From Micromonospora sonchi (GTDB lineage Bacteria > Actinomycetota > Actinomycetes > Mycobacteriales > Micromonosporaceae): DNA of 64,000 nucleotides. The notes beneath the pieces were generated by a model that did no database searches, was not told where the DNA came from, and worked only from the letters and a program-made list of their open reading frames with translations. Positions 15,300-23,008 of this stretch are shown here, in pieces. Location of the stretch: NCBI RefSeq assembly GCF_014646235.1, contig NZ_BMNB01000009.1, positions 62,001-126,000 of the forward strand, written 5' to 3'. Positions within the stretch are counted from its first letter, which is position 1; every line of letters begins with the position of its first letter. Both the position numbers and the translations under genes were made by a program.

Positions 15300-16421
15300 A
15301 TGCGTACGATATCCGTTCTCCGCCGCGTGCTCGCCACACTCGGCATCACCGCCGTGGTCGGCGGGGCAGTGGTGGCCGGCTCGGCCGCACCGGCCCTCGC
15401 CGAACCCGACCTGACGGTCCGGCTGACCGCGGAATGCGGAGCCGCCGTGCTCACCTTCGGTGAAGCGACTCCTGGCCTGCCGGGGGTGCTGAACGTCACG
15501 GTGCATCGCAACGGTGTGGGGGCGGAGAGCACCGTCGTCGACCAGGGCGGGACCAAGCGGTACGGCGCCTCCGACGGCGACACCTTCACCGTCCACTTGC
15601 CGGGCGGGCGGCCGGCGCAGAGCCTGCGATACGCGGCGCCGGCCGGCTGCGACACGCCGAAGCTGCAGGTGGCGGTGCTGCAGGACTGCTATGGGATCGA
15701 GGTCCGCGTGATCAACACCGGTGCCGTCCCGGCCACCGGGTTGAAGGTGGCATCGCCGGTCGGGCCGCTGCTGGTGGAGCTGGACCCGGTGACCAGCGAT
15801 GCCATGTTCCGGCGGCACTACCCGCTGCCCGACGACGCGCCGTACGCGGTGTTCAGCGGGGAGGTCGACGGTGGGGCGCTCTGGGCCAGCGGCCGCTACC
15901 GCCAGCCGCAGGGATGCGGGCCGGAGAGCGTGACCGCCAGGTTCACCGACCGCTGCGGGGAGGTCCGGATCGACCTGACGAACCGGGCCCGGGGCGGTGT
16001 CCGGCTGGAGGTGCTCGTCGGCGGCGCCGTGGTGGCCTCCCCGTCGATTCCCGCCGACAGCAGCGACACGGTCGCGGTGCCGGCCAGTTCGGGGGATCGC
16101 GTCGTGGTGCGCGACGCGGTGCTCGGCACCGAGATCGCACGGCACACGGCCGGGCGGTGTCCCTCGGCGACGCCGAGCCCGGGCGGTGACGGGAGCCCGT
16201 CCGCGACGCCGAGCCCGGGCGGTGACGAGGAGCCTTCCGCGACGCCCAGCCCGGACGAGGACGCGAGCCCGTCCGTGACGCCGAGCCCCAGCGGTGCGGC
16301 GGGCGGCCTTCCGCTCACCGGCGGGCCCGTCCTCCGCCTGCTCGGCGCGGCGGTGTTGATCGTCGCCGCAGGCGTGGCGCTGCTGCTGATCGCACGCCGT
16401 CGCGGCACGTTCGCGCGCTGA
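15300..16421 (+). CDS. LPXTG-type surface protein with Ser/Thr/Pro repeat stalk
   Basis: 373 aa. A signal peptide spans residues 1-~37 with a cleavage site after SAAPALA. The mature part has several Cys-containing beta-rich segments (LTAECGAAVLTF, LQDCYGIEVRV, ARFTDRCGEVRIDL) that read as repeated immunoglobulin-like modules. Near the C-terminus four 12-residue repeats SATPSPGGD(E/G) form a stalk, then LPLTGGP, a hydrophobic segment and RRR: a class-type sortase sorting signal, with LPLTG in place of LPETG. The ATG at 15300 has AAAGG 8-9 nt upstream. Role in adhesion or envelope structure is inferred from architecture only. Confidence 0.7.
   Translation: MRTISVLRRVLATLGITAVVGGAVVAGSAAPALAEPDLTVRLTAECGAAVLTFGEATPGLPGVLNVTVHRNGVGAESTVVDQGGTKRYGASDGDTFTVHLPGGRPAQSLRYAAPAGCDTPKLQVAVLQDCYGIEVRVINTGAVPATGLKVASPVGPLLVELDPVTSDAMFRRHYPLPDDAPYAVFSGEVDGGALWASGRYRQPQGCGPESVTARFTDRCGEVRIDLTNRARGGVRLEVLVGGAVVASPSIPADSSDTVAVPASSGDRVVVRDAVLGTEIARHTAGRCPSATPSPGGDGSPSATPSPGGDEEPSATPSPDEDASPSVTPSPSGAAGGLPLTGGPVLRLLGAAVLIVAAGVALLLIARRRGTFAR
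16164..16307 (+). repeat. Four tandem 36-nt coding repeats (surface-protein stalk)
   Basis: GCGACGCCGAGCCCG-type units recur at exactly 36-nt intervals (GCG/GTG at 16167, 16203, 16239, 16275), encoding S-A-T-P-S-P units. Divergence increases in the last two copies. Copy number could vary between strains. Confidence 0.75.
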
Positions 16422-16560
16422 TTCTGGCGGACGCGTATGGTCCGGCCGGGTGGAAGCCGAGCACGGCGACCGTCCGGCCGGCCTCCGGCCCGACCGGACC
16501 CGCGAGGCGGGCCTCGCCCTCTCCGGGGAGTCAGGGGTTCGGACTGCCCGCACCAGCCAC

Positions 16561-16566
16561 TAGGCT
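16561..16566 (+). promoter_or_regulatory. Leaderless -10 box of the methyltransferase gene
   Basis: TAGGCT is followed by 7 nt and the GTG at 16574; no Shine-Dalgarno sequence is present. Confidence 0.5.
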
Positions 16567-16573
16567 CGCGGTC

Positions 16574-17323
16574 GTGGAACGCACACCCGTTCGGCCCGCC
16601 GCAGCTCCCGCCGGACCACGGACGGCGGTGATCTGGTCCGTGCTCCACGGCGAACTGGGCCGCCACCCGGGCCGCAGCCTCACCGTCCTGGACGTGGGCG
16701 GGGGCACCGGCGGATTCGCCGTACCCCTCGCGCAGGCCGGCCACCAGGTCACGGTCATCGACGCCAGCCCGGACGCGCTGGCCGCGCTGACCCGGCGGGC
16801 TGCCGAGGCGGGGGTGGCGGATCGGATCCGTGGCCGGCAGGGCGACGGCGACGCGCTCGCCGGTCTGGTCGAGCCGGCCAGCGTCGACCTGGTGCTCTGC
16901 CACGCGGTACTGGAGTTCGTCGACGACCCGGCGCCGGTGGCGTCCGCGCTGGCCGGGGCCCTGCGTCCGGGCGGCGCGGCGAGCGTGCTGGTCGCCGGGC
17001 GGGCCGCGGCGGTGCTCGGCCGGGCGATGAACGGCCATCTCGACCTGGCCGCGGCGCTGGCCGCCGACCCCGCGGGCAGCGCCGGCCCCCGGGACACGCT
17101 GCGCCGGCGCTTCGACGTCGAGGCCGCCGCCGCGCTGCTGGCCGCCGCCGGGCTCACGGTCGAGGAGATCCATGGCGTACGCGTCCTCGCCGGCCTGCTC
17201 CCGGCGGCCGTGGCGGACAGCCAGCTGGCGGCCCTGGTCGAGTTGGAGCGTACGCTCGCCGACCGGCCACCCTGGCGCGACATCGCCGCCCAACTGCACC
17301 TGTTCGCCCGACGCCCGGCATGA
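16574..17323 (+). CDS. Class I SAM-dependent methyltransferase
   Basis: 249 aa. Motif I is LTVLDVGGGTGGFAVPLAQAG (SAM-binding, residues ~37-57), motif II has VTVIDASPDAL and motif IV is VDLVLCHAVLEFVDDP. The arrangement is that of small-molecule or tRNA-modifying (CmoA/SmtA-like) methyltransferases, but the acceptor is not evident. The GTG start follows a leaderless TAGGCT box. The reading frame ends 61 nt before a paired extragenic repeat and 155 nt before the phosphodiesterase start chosen here. Confidence 0.8.
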   Translation: MERTPVRPAAAPAGPRTAVIWSVLHGELGRHPGRSLTVLDVGGGTGGFAVPLAQAGHQVTVIDASPDALAALTRRAAEAGVADRIRGRQGDGDALAGLVEPASVDLVLCHAVLEFVDDPAPVASALAGALRPGGAASVLVAGRAAAVLGRAMNGHLDLAAALAADPAGSAGPRDTLRRRFDVEAAAALLAAAGLTVEEIHGVRVLAGLLPAAVADSQLAALVELERTLADRPPWRDIAAQLHLFARRPA

Positions 17324-17381
17324 CCACCTCGCCCGGCACCCACCCTCTGCCCGGCACCCACCCCCTGCCCGGCATCCGGCA

Positions 17382-17435
17382 GGTGTTAAAAGGGGGCCCT
17401 TCCTCTACACCAGGCGTTAATAAGGGGCCCTTCCT
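17382..17435 (-). repeat. Paired 23-nt extragenic repeat, copy A (inverted orientation)
   Basis: Two 23-nt units (17382-17404 and 17413-17435) separated by 8 nt; read on the minus strand each is AGGAAGGGCCCC followed by YTWTTAAC and RCC. Same 31-nt period and sequence as the elements at 28708-28761 and 63906-63959. Each unit contains the palindrome GGGGCCC/GGGCCCC. Confidence 0.85.
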
Positions 17436-17478
17436 TTCACCGGTGCCGCCGGCGAAGGGTGGGGGTGGGTTGGTTGAC

Positions 17479-18573
17479 GTGCTGCCGAGCGTTCTGGCGG
17501 TGCTCGGGGTGCCCGGTGCCGTCGACCTGCTCGGGCTCGGGGCCGAGTTGGCCGGGGTACGCCGGATCGCGGTGCTGCTCATCGACGGTCTCGGCTGGTA
17601 CCAGATACCGGTCGCCGCGCCGTACGCGCCGGTCCTGGCCGGGCTGGCCGACACCGTGGGCCGACCGCTCACCTGCGGCTTTCCCTCCACCACTCCGACC
17701 AGCCTGGTCACCCTGGGCACCGGTGTGCCCTCCGGCGTGCACGGCGTGCTCGGCTTCACCCTGCGCGTACCGGGCACCGACCGGGTGCTCAACCACATCG
17801 AGTGGACCGACGATCCGCAACCGTTGCGCTGGCAGCCGGTCACCACGCAGCTGGAGCGGGCCCGGGCCGCGGGGGTGGCGGTGACCGTGGTGAGCCGCCC
17901 GGAGTTCGGCGGCAGCGGCCTGACCGTGGCCGCGAACCGGGGCGGCGACTACCGGGGCGCGGCCGGCATCGACGAAGTGGCCGCCCGGATGCGCGCGGCC
18001 CTGGTCGCCGGGCCCGGTCCCACCCTGGTTTCCGGCTACCACCCGGACGTCGACCGGCACGGCCATCTCAGCGGCGTGGACTCGCTGCCCTGGCGGGCGG
18101 CGGTGGCCGAGGTGGACGCGCTGCTGACCCGGCTGGTGGACGGCCTGCCGCCGGATGCGGCGCTGCTGGTCACCGCCGACCACGGGCAGCTCGACGTGCC
18201 GTCCGGGCACCGGTTCGACCTGGACACCGACCCCCGTCTGATCGACGGGGTGCGGGTCGTCGCGGGCGAGCCCCGGGTGCGTTACCTGCACGTCGCGCCG
18301 GGCGCGACCGCGGATGTGGTGGCCGCCTGGTCGGGTGTGCTGGGGGCCGCCGCCCGGGTGCTCACCCGCGAGGAGGCGGTGGCCACCGGCTGGTTCGGAC
18401 CGGTGCCCGAGGAACACCTGGCCCGCATCGGCGACGTCGTGGTGGTCTGCAACGACACGTACGCGGTGCTGGCCAGCCGGTCGGAGAGCCCGGCGGTGTC
18501 CCGGCTGGTGGCGCTGCACGGCGCGGACACGGCGGTCGAGATGACCGTTCCGCTGCTGGTGGTGCGGGGCTGA
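17479..18573 (+). CDS. Alkaline phosphatase-superfamily nucleotide pyrophosphatase/phosphodiesterase
   Basis: 364 aa from GTG 17479. Metal and nucleophile motifs are visible: VLLIDGLGWYQIP (first Asp), FPSTTPTSLVTLGTG with the catalytic Thr, VSGYHPDVDRHGHLSG and VTADHGQLDVP (second metal ligands). The family hydrolyses phosphodiester or pyrophosphate bonds of nucleotides or lipids. The frame stays open back to an ATG at 17320 that overlaps the methyltransferase stop (ATGA), but that extension would translate the copy-A repeat and low-complexity THPLPG, so I prefer the GTG preceded by GGGTGGGGGTGGG. Starts at 17443 (GTG) or 17470 (TTG) are possible. Confidence 0.8.
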   Translation: MLPSVLAVLGVPGAVDLLGLGAELAGVRRIAVLLIDGLGWYQIPVAAPYAPVLAGLADTVGRPLTCGFPSTTPTSLVTLGTGVPSGVHGVLGFTLRVPGTDRVLNHIEWTDDPQPLRWQPVTTQLERARAAGVAVTVVSRPEFGGSGLTVAANRGGDYRGAAGIDEVAARMRAALVAGPGPTLVSGYHPDVDRHGHLSGVDSLPWRAAVAEVDALLTRLVDGLPPDAALLVTADHGQLDVPSGHRFDLDTDPRLIDGVRVVAGEPRVRYLHVAPGATADVVAAWSGVLGAAARVLTREEAVATGWFGPVPEEHLARIGDVVVVCNDTYAVLASRSESPAVSRLVALHGADTAVEMTVPLLVVRG

Positions 18574-18599
18574 CCGGCCGGAGTGTCGGTCCCGGGCGC

Positions 18600-18605
18600 T
18601 AGCCT
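18600..18605 (+). promoter_or_regulatory. Leaderless -10 box of dinB
   Basis: TAGCCT followed by 6 nt and the ATG at 18612; 27 nt after the phosphodiesterase stop. No SOS box was found here. Confidence 0.55.
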
Positions 18606-18611
18606 GCACGG

Positions 18612-19871
18612 ATGGGTCGCAGCCAGTCGGTGCCCCGGGGCGATGATCCCCGGTTCGGGCCGGACGCCGACGACACCGGCTGCCCGATCCTGCACGTCGA
18701 CATGGACGCCTTCTACGCCTCAGTGGAGGTGCGCCACCGGCCGGAGCTGCGGGGCAGGGCCGTCGTGGTCGGCGGGGTCGGCCCGCGCGGCGTGGTCAGC
18801 TCGGCCAGCTACGAGGCCCGGCGGTACGGCGTACGCAGCGCGATGCCCACCATGCGGGCCCGTGCCCTCTGCCCGCACGCGGTCTTCCTTCCGCCGGACT
18901 TCACCCGCTACATCGCCGCCTCGCGGGCCGTCATGCAGATCTTCCGCGACGTCACGCCGCTGGTCGAGCCGCTCTCGTTGGACGAGGCGTTCCTCGACGT
19001 GGCCGGTGCCCGGCGACTGTTCGGCCCGCCCGCGGCGATCGCCCGCCGCATCCGCGAACGGGTCGCGACGGAGCAGGGGCTGACCTGCTCGGTGGGGGTC
19101 GCGTCGAACAAGTTCCTGGCCAAGCTCGGGTCGACCCGGGCGAAGCCCGACGGTCTGCTCGTGGTGCCGGCCGCGCGGGCGCTCGACTTCCTCCACCCGC
19201 TGCCGGTCTCCGCCCTGTGGGGGGTCGGGGAGCGCTCCGAGCAGGCGTTGCTGCGGCTCGGTCTGCGGACGGTCGGCGACCTCGCGGCGGCGCCGCTCGG
19301 CATGCTGCGTACCGCGCTCGGCGAGGCGGCCGCGGCGCACCTGCACGAGCTGGCCGCCGGGCGGGACCCGCGCCGGGTCAGCCCGGAGCAGGCGGAGAAG
19401 TCGATCGGCGCGGAGGTCACCTTCGACGTCGACGTCGGCGACCCGGACGAGATCCGGCGCGCACTGCTCGCGCTGGCCGAGAAGGTCGGTGCCCGGCTGC
19501 GCGCCGCCGGGCAGGTGGGGCGGACGGTCTCGGTCAAGGTGCGGATGGCCGATTTTCGGACCGTCACCCGCTCGCGCACCCTGGGCGTCCCCACCGATGT
19601 CGCTCGTGAGATGTTCGACACGGCATGGTCCCTCTTCACCGTTCTGCCTGCCGGTGAGCTGATCCGCCTCGTCGGCGTACGCGCCGAGGGTCTCACCGCG
19701 GCGGAGACGACGCCCCGGCAACTCGCCCTCGGCGCGCCCGAGCGGGGCTGGCGGGAGGCGGAGGCCGTCGCCGACGCGGCGGCTGCCCGTTTCGGGCGGT
19801 CCGTCATAGGACCGGCCAGTCTGCTCACCGGGCGCGATCCGCGACAAAACGAAAATCCGACCCGGCCATAG
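18612..19871 (+). CDS. dinB: DNA polymerase IV (Y-family)
   Basis: 419 aa. All catalytic motifs are intact: ILHVDMDAFYASVE (D30, M31, D32), SSASYEARRYGVRSAMP and LSLDEAFLDVAG (D124, E125), followed by CSVGVASNKFLAKLGS, the HhH WGVGERSEQALLRLGLRTVGDL and the little finger SIGAEVTFDVDV. A C-terminal beta-clamp motif is not obvious. This active Y-family enzyme contrasts with the inactive ImuB at 7398. It is translated from a probably leaderless message and is followed 115 nt later by the DUF3040 gene. Confidence 0.95.
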   Translation: MGRSQSVPRGDDPRFGPDADDTGCPILHVDMDAFYASVEVRHRPELRGRAVVVGGVGPRGVVSSASYEARRYGVRSAMPTMRARALCPHAVFLPPDFTRYIAASRAVMQIFRDVTPLVEPLSLDEAFLDVAGARRLFGPPAAIARRIRERVATEQGLTCSVGVASNKFLAKLGSTRAKPDGLLVVPAARALDFLHPLPVSALWGVGERSEQALLRLGLRTVGDLAAAPLGMLRTALGEAAAAHLHELAAGRDPRRVSPEQAEKSIGAEVTFDVDVGDPDEIRRALLALAEKVGARLRAAGQVGRTVSVKVRMADFRTVTRSRTLGVPTDVAREMFDTAWSLFTVLPAGELIRLVGVRAEGLTAAETTPRQLALGAPERGWREAEAVADAAAARFGRSVIGPASLLTGRDPRQNENPTRP

Positions 19872-19881
19872 GTCGTCCCGC

Positions 19882-19910
19882 TTTCCGACGCGCGAGGCCC
19901 CTCGTAGACT
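19882..19910 (+). promoter_or_regulatory. Candidate promoter of the DUF3040 gene
   Basis: TTTCCG (19882-19887), 17-nt spacer and TAGACT (19905-19910), 76 nt before the GTG at 19987, which has its own GGGGAGGAG ribosome site. The -35 match is weak. Confidence 0.35.
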
Positions 19911-19986
19911 TGCGGGTAAGCAGCCGGTTGGCTGCCACGGTCTGTCGGTCCGACCGGGCCGACCAACGTGACCGGGGAGGAGTGCC

Positions 19987-20385
19987 GTGCCGCTCTCGGA
20001 GCACGAGCAGCGGCTGTTCGAGCAGATCGAGCGGTCGCTTGCCGAGGACCCCAAGTTCGCCTCGGCCGTGCGTGCCAGCGACCCGCGTTTCCACGCGCGG
20101 CGTCGCCTGCTCGTCGCTGCCGGCGTGATCATCGCTGGCCTGGCGCTGTTGGTCTATGGCGCGGTGATCAAGACTCCGCCGCTGGCGGTGGCGGGATTCG
20201 TTGTGATGTTGGCATCGGCAGCCTTCGCGGTGCAGTCGCACCGCCGGGCGCAGTCACCCGACCTGCACGTCGTCGGCGGCACGGCGAGTCGTCGCCGGTC
20301 CCGGGGTCGGGCCGGCGGGCGGCGGCCGGGGCTCATCGACCGGCTGGAGGACCGGTGGCGGCAGCGCCCGGAGGGCCACCGCTGA
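19987..20385 (+). CDS. DUF3040 small membrane protein
   Basis: 132 aa. The N-terminus PLSEHEQRLFEQIERSLAEDPKFA is the DUF3040 signature; two membrane segments follow (RLLVAAGVIIAGLALLVYGAV and LAVAGFVVMLASAAFAV), then a basic Arg/Gly-rich tail. The family is restricted to actinomycetes and is often encoded near dinB and the dcw cluster; its function is unknown. GTG start at 19987 with a strong GGGGAGGAG site. A perfect hairpin terminator follows directly. Confidence 0.85.
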   Translation: MPLSEHEQRLFEQIERSLAEDPKFASAVRASDPRFHARRRLLVAAGVIIAGLALLVYGAVIKTPPLAVAGFVVMLASAAFAVQSHRRAQSPDLHVVGGTASRRRSRGRAGGRRPGLIDRLEDRWRQRPEGHR

Positions 20386-20395
20386 TTCCGATGTC

Positions 20396-20431
20396 GGGCC
20401 GGCGATGGGGTGCAAGTCCCATCGCCGGCCC
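20396..20431. terminator. Bidirectional hairpin between converging DUF3040 and tgpA genes
   Basis: Perfect 14-bp arms (20396-20409 and 20418-20431) around an 8-nt loop, 10 nt after the DUF3040 stop, in the gap between two convergent genes. Confidence 0.7.
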
Positions 20432-20449
20432 GGTCGTCGTTCGGCCGCT

Positions 20450-20545
20450 CGGCCTCCCGTGCGGTTGGCTCAGCGTCGTCCCGTGCGGTCGGCTCAGCGT
20501 CGTCCCGTGCGGTCGGCTCAGCGTCCCGTGCGGTTGGCGATCAGC
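20450..20545 (+). repeat. 24-nt tandem repeat overlapping the 3' end of the transglutaminase gene
   Basis: Units with the core CCCGTGCGGTYGGCTCAGCG start at about 20450, 20475 and 20499, with a truncated fourth at 20523. Copies 2 and 3 are identical. The minus-strand gene ends (stop 20518-20520) inside the array, so its last codons (NRTGR) come from repeat DNA. Confidence 0.8.
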
Positions 20546-22992
20546 CGGCGCGGGCTGAACCGCAGCAGCCGGTACCGCAGCCGCCCACCGGAGGCCACCA
20601 GCCGCGCCGAGGTGTCCGCGACGGCGGTCCGCCAGCGGTGCAGCACCGACGGCGGCAACACGGTCGCCATCAGCCGGGTACGCCGATCGGCCTGACCGGC
20701 CAGCGCGTCGCGCACCGTGCGCAGGGCCGCCGGCAGGGGTTCCCCGGTCAACGGGTCCCGCGCGTAGCGGGCCCGCTCCTCCGCCCGACAGAGCAGGCGG
20801 ACCGCCGTTCCGGCGGCGGCGTCGGCGCGCAACGGCTCGCCGGCCAGCCGCTCGGCGGTCGACCGTGGCGTCTCCGTCCGGTCCACCCGGACCCGGTAGT
20901 CGACCAGCGTGTCGATCAACTCGTCCCAGGCCGCGTGCGCATCCGCCCGCGCCCGGTCCGGATCAACGCCGACCACCACGACCGGCTGACCCGTGTCGGT
21001 GGAGTCCGGGTCCGGCGCGTCGACCGTGCGGAACGTCGGCGCCGGCCGACCCCGGCGACGGCGCAGGGCGAGCCGGCGCAGCGCGGGAACGGCGAGCAGG
21101 GCGAGCACCGCCAGGACGCCGAGGGCCGCGAACCAGGGCCAGACCGGCGTCGACCGCACCGGAGTGCCGTCACCGGCGATCGCGCCCGGGTCGACACCCT
21201 CCTCGAACCGGTTCGGTCCGCGGTCCGGGCCGGCCGACGGGTCGGACTCGTCGGGCGTGTCCGCCGCGCCGGGCTGCGGCGTCGACTCCTCCGGCGCGTC
21301 GGTGTTCGGCGCCCAGGCCGAGCGGGCCGAACCGGGCACGCCGTAGGTCGGGGTGGCGTCGAACGGCACCCAGCCGACCTGGTCGAAGTAGACCTCCGTC
21401 CAGGCGTGCAGGTTCCGGTTGGTCAGGGTGAAGGTGTCACCGGTGCGCCGGTTGCCGTTGGTGAAGCCGAACGCGACCCGGGCCGGGATGCCGGCGTTCC
21501 GGACCATCCACGCCAGCGCCGCGGCGTACTGCTGGCAGAAGCCGGCCTTGTTCTCCAGGAAGTCGAGGATCTGCTGCCCGCTGGTGCCCTGCTCGGTGTT
21601 CAGCTGGTAGGTGAAGCCGTTGTCCTCGGAGAAGTAGTCGTAGATGGCGCGCACCTTGTCGTACTCGGTGCGCTTGCCCCGGATCAGCTCCGCCACCAGC
21701 TCCGCCACCTCGGGCACGTCGGGGGTGACGGTCTGCTGTGCGCGTAGCGGCAGGTCGGCCGGCAGCGGCTGCGCCCCGCGCAGCGCCTGCGGGGTGTACA
21801 CCGACCGCACATAGTCGAACGAGTACGTCCGGCCCCGGGAGTTCTCCCGGTTCGAGAAGACGACCTGGAGGTTCGGATCGTAGTGCCAGCTGTTACCGAG
21901 TTCGGCGAAGCCGACCGGCTCGGCGTAGACCGGCAGCAGCCGCATGTCCAGGTCGCGGCTCACCTCCACGGTGGCCCGGTGCCGGGTCCGCTCGATACCG
22001 GGCAGCGTCCGCCTCGCCGGGTCGGGCAGGTCGCCGGTGACCCGCTGGCCGCTCGGGCCGCGTACCCGGAACCCGTCCGCGCGCAGGTCGTCGGCGACCC
22101 CGAAACGCAGGTAGAACGGTTCCTTCTCGGTGGTGGTGACCTTCAGCAGGTCGGTCACCTCGGACTGGTTGAGCCGTCCGCTGAGCGCGGCGAAGAGGTC
22201 GACCCGCCCGGGCGAGCCGCCCAGACCCGGTCCGCCGAAGCCGGCGCCCGCACCGGAGTTCAGGGTGCTCATCAGGCCCGCGGTCATCCCGGGCACGGCC
22301 AGCGGCACCAGCACGGCCAGCGCGAGACCGACCACAGCCAACCGGCGCCCGGCGGCGGACAGCGGCGACGCCTCCCAGACGTCGACGTCGCGGCCGTCGC
22401 CGGTGAACCGTCGGCCGAACCGGCGTACGCGGTCCACGTTGTCGGTGACCAGCAGCCAGAGGAAGCCGGCGGCGCCGATCGCGAACGGCACCGGGGGGAC
22501 GCTCTCCACGTGGACCGCCACCGGCACCGAGTAGATGGCCAGCATCGGCAGCCCGGCCAGGGCGGGCCGACGGAGCCCGACGCAGAGCACGTCCACCAGC
22601 ACCGCCACCGCGCCCACGCCGAGCACCGTGACGAACAGCAGCGGATCGGTGTCCGGGACCGGCACGCTGCGCGAGCGCATATCCTCGCCGGAGCCGATGA
22701 TCAGCTCGGCGAAGTGCCCGAAGGTGGCCGGGGTGGGCAGCACGGCCAACAACTCGTCACCGCTGGGGAACAGCCAGGTCAGGGCGAGGATGAGGCCGCC
22801 GACCATGGCCAGGATCTGGGCCCAGGTCGGGGTCCGGCCGAGCCGGGCCAGCGCCGCCGCTGCGGCAACCGCGGCCACCGCGATGACGGCCTGGACCAGC
22901 CACGTCCAACGTTCGAAGATGGCCGACAGCGGCGCGGCGGCGAGCAGCGTCGCGGCGGCGGACACCAGGCCCAGGTTTCGGTGGGCGATCAT
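20518..22992 (-). CDS. TgpA-like membrane transglutaminase-domain protein
   Basis: 824 aa. The N-terminal ~220 residues hold about six membrane segments (DUF3488/TgpA N-terminal domain), followed by an extracytoplasmic transglutaminase-like core with the catalytic triad: Cys486 in NKAGFCQQYAAALAWM, His in NRNLHAWTEVYFD and Asp in VPFDATP. One more membrane segment (WPWFAALGVLAVLALLAVPAL) and a DUF4129-like cytoplasmic tail follow. The ATG at 22992 is chosen over a GTG at 23022 because GGAAGG precedes it and it does not overlap the DUF58 gene. It is third in a moxR-DUF58-tgpA operon, a common set that may modify or process envelope proteins. Confidence 0.85.
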   Translation of the reverse strand: MIAHRNLGLVSAAATLLAAAPLSAIFERWTWLVQAVIAVAAVAAAAALARLGRTPTWAQILAMVGGLILALTWLFPSGDELLAVLPTPATFGHFAELIIGSGEDMRSRSVPVPDTDPLLFVTVLGVGAVAVLVDVLCVGLRRPALAGLPMLAIYSVPVAVHVESVPPVPFAIGAAGFLWLLVTDNVDRVRRFGRRFTGDGRDVDVWEASPLSAAGRRLAVVGLALAVLVPLAVPGMTAGLMSTLNSGAGAGFGGPGLGGSPGRVDLFAALSGRLNQSEVTDLLKVTTTEKEPFYLRFGVADDLRADGFRVRGPSGQRVTGDLPDPARRTLPGIERTRHRATVEVSRDLDMRLLPVYAEPVGFAELGNSWHYDPNLQVVFSNRENSRGRTYSFDYVRSVYTPQALRGAQPLPADLPLRAQQTVTPDVPEVAELVAELIRGKRTEYDKVRAIYDYFSEDNGFTYQLNTEQGTSGQQILDFLENKAGFCQQYAAALAWMVRNAGIPARVAFGFTNGNRRTGDTFTLTNRNLHAWTEVYFDQVGWVPFDATPTYGVPGSARSAWAPNTDAPEESTPQPGAADTPDESDPSAGPDRGPNRFEEGVDPGAIAGDGTPVRSTPVWPWFAALGVLAVLALLAVPALRRLALRRRRGRPAPTFRTVDAPDPDSTDTGQPVVVVGVDPDRARADAHAAWDELIDTLVDYRVRVDRTETPRSTAERLAGEPLRADAAAGTAVRLLCRAEERARYARDPLTGEPLPAALRTVRDALAGQADRRTRLMATVLPPSVLHRWRTAVADTSARLVASGGRLRYRLLRFSPRRLIANRTGR

Positions 22993-23008
22993 GAGGGGGA
23001 CCTTCCGT

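Noticed and set aside
12483..16553. 1356-codon minus-strand open frame
   Set aside because: Shadow of the LuxR-ATPase and surface-protein genes; spans intergenic sequence and has no recognisable motif.
20401..20426. tRNA T-arm-like string around GGGTGCAAGTCCC
   Set aside because: No acceptor, D or anticodon arms flank it; it is the loop of the perfect 14-bp terminator hairpin.
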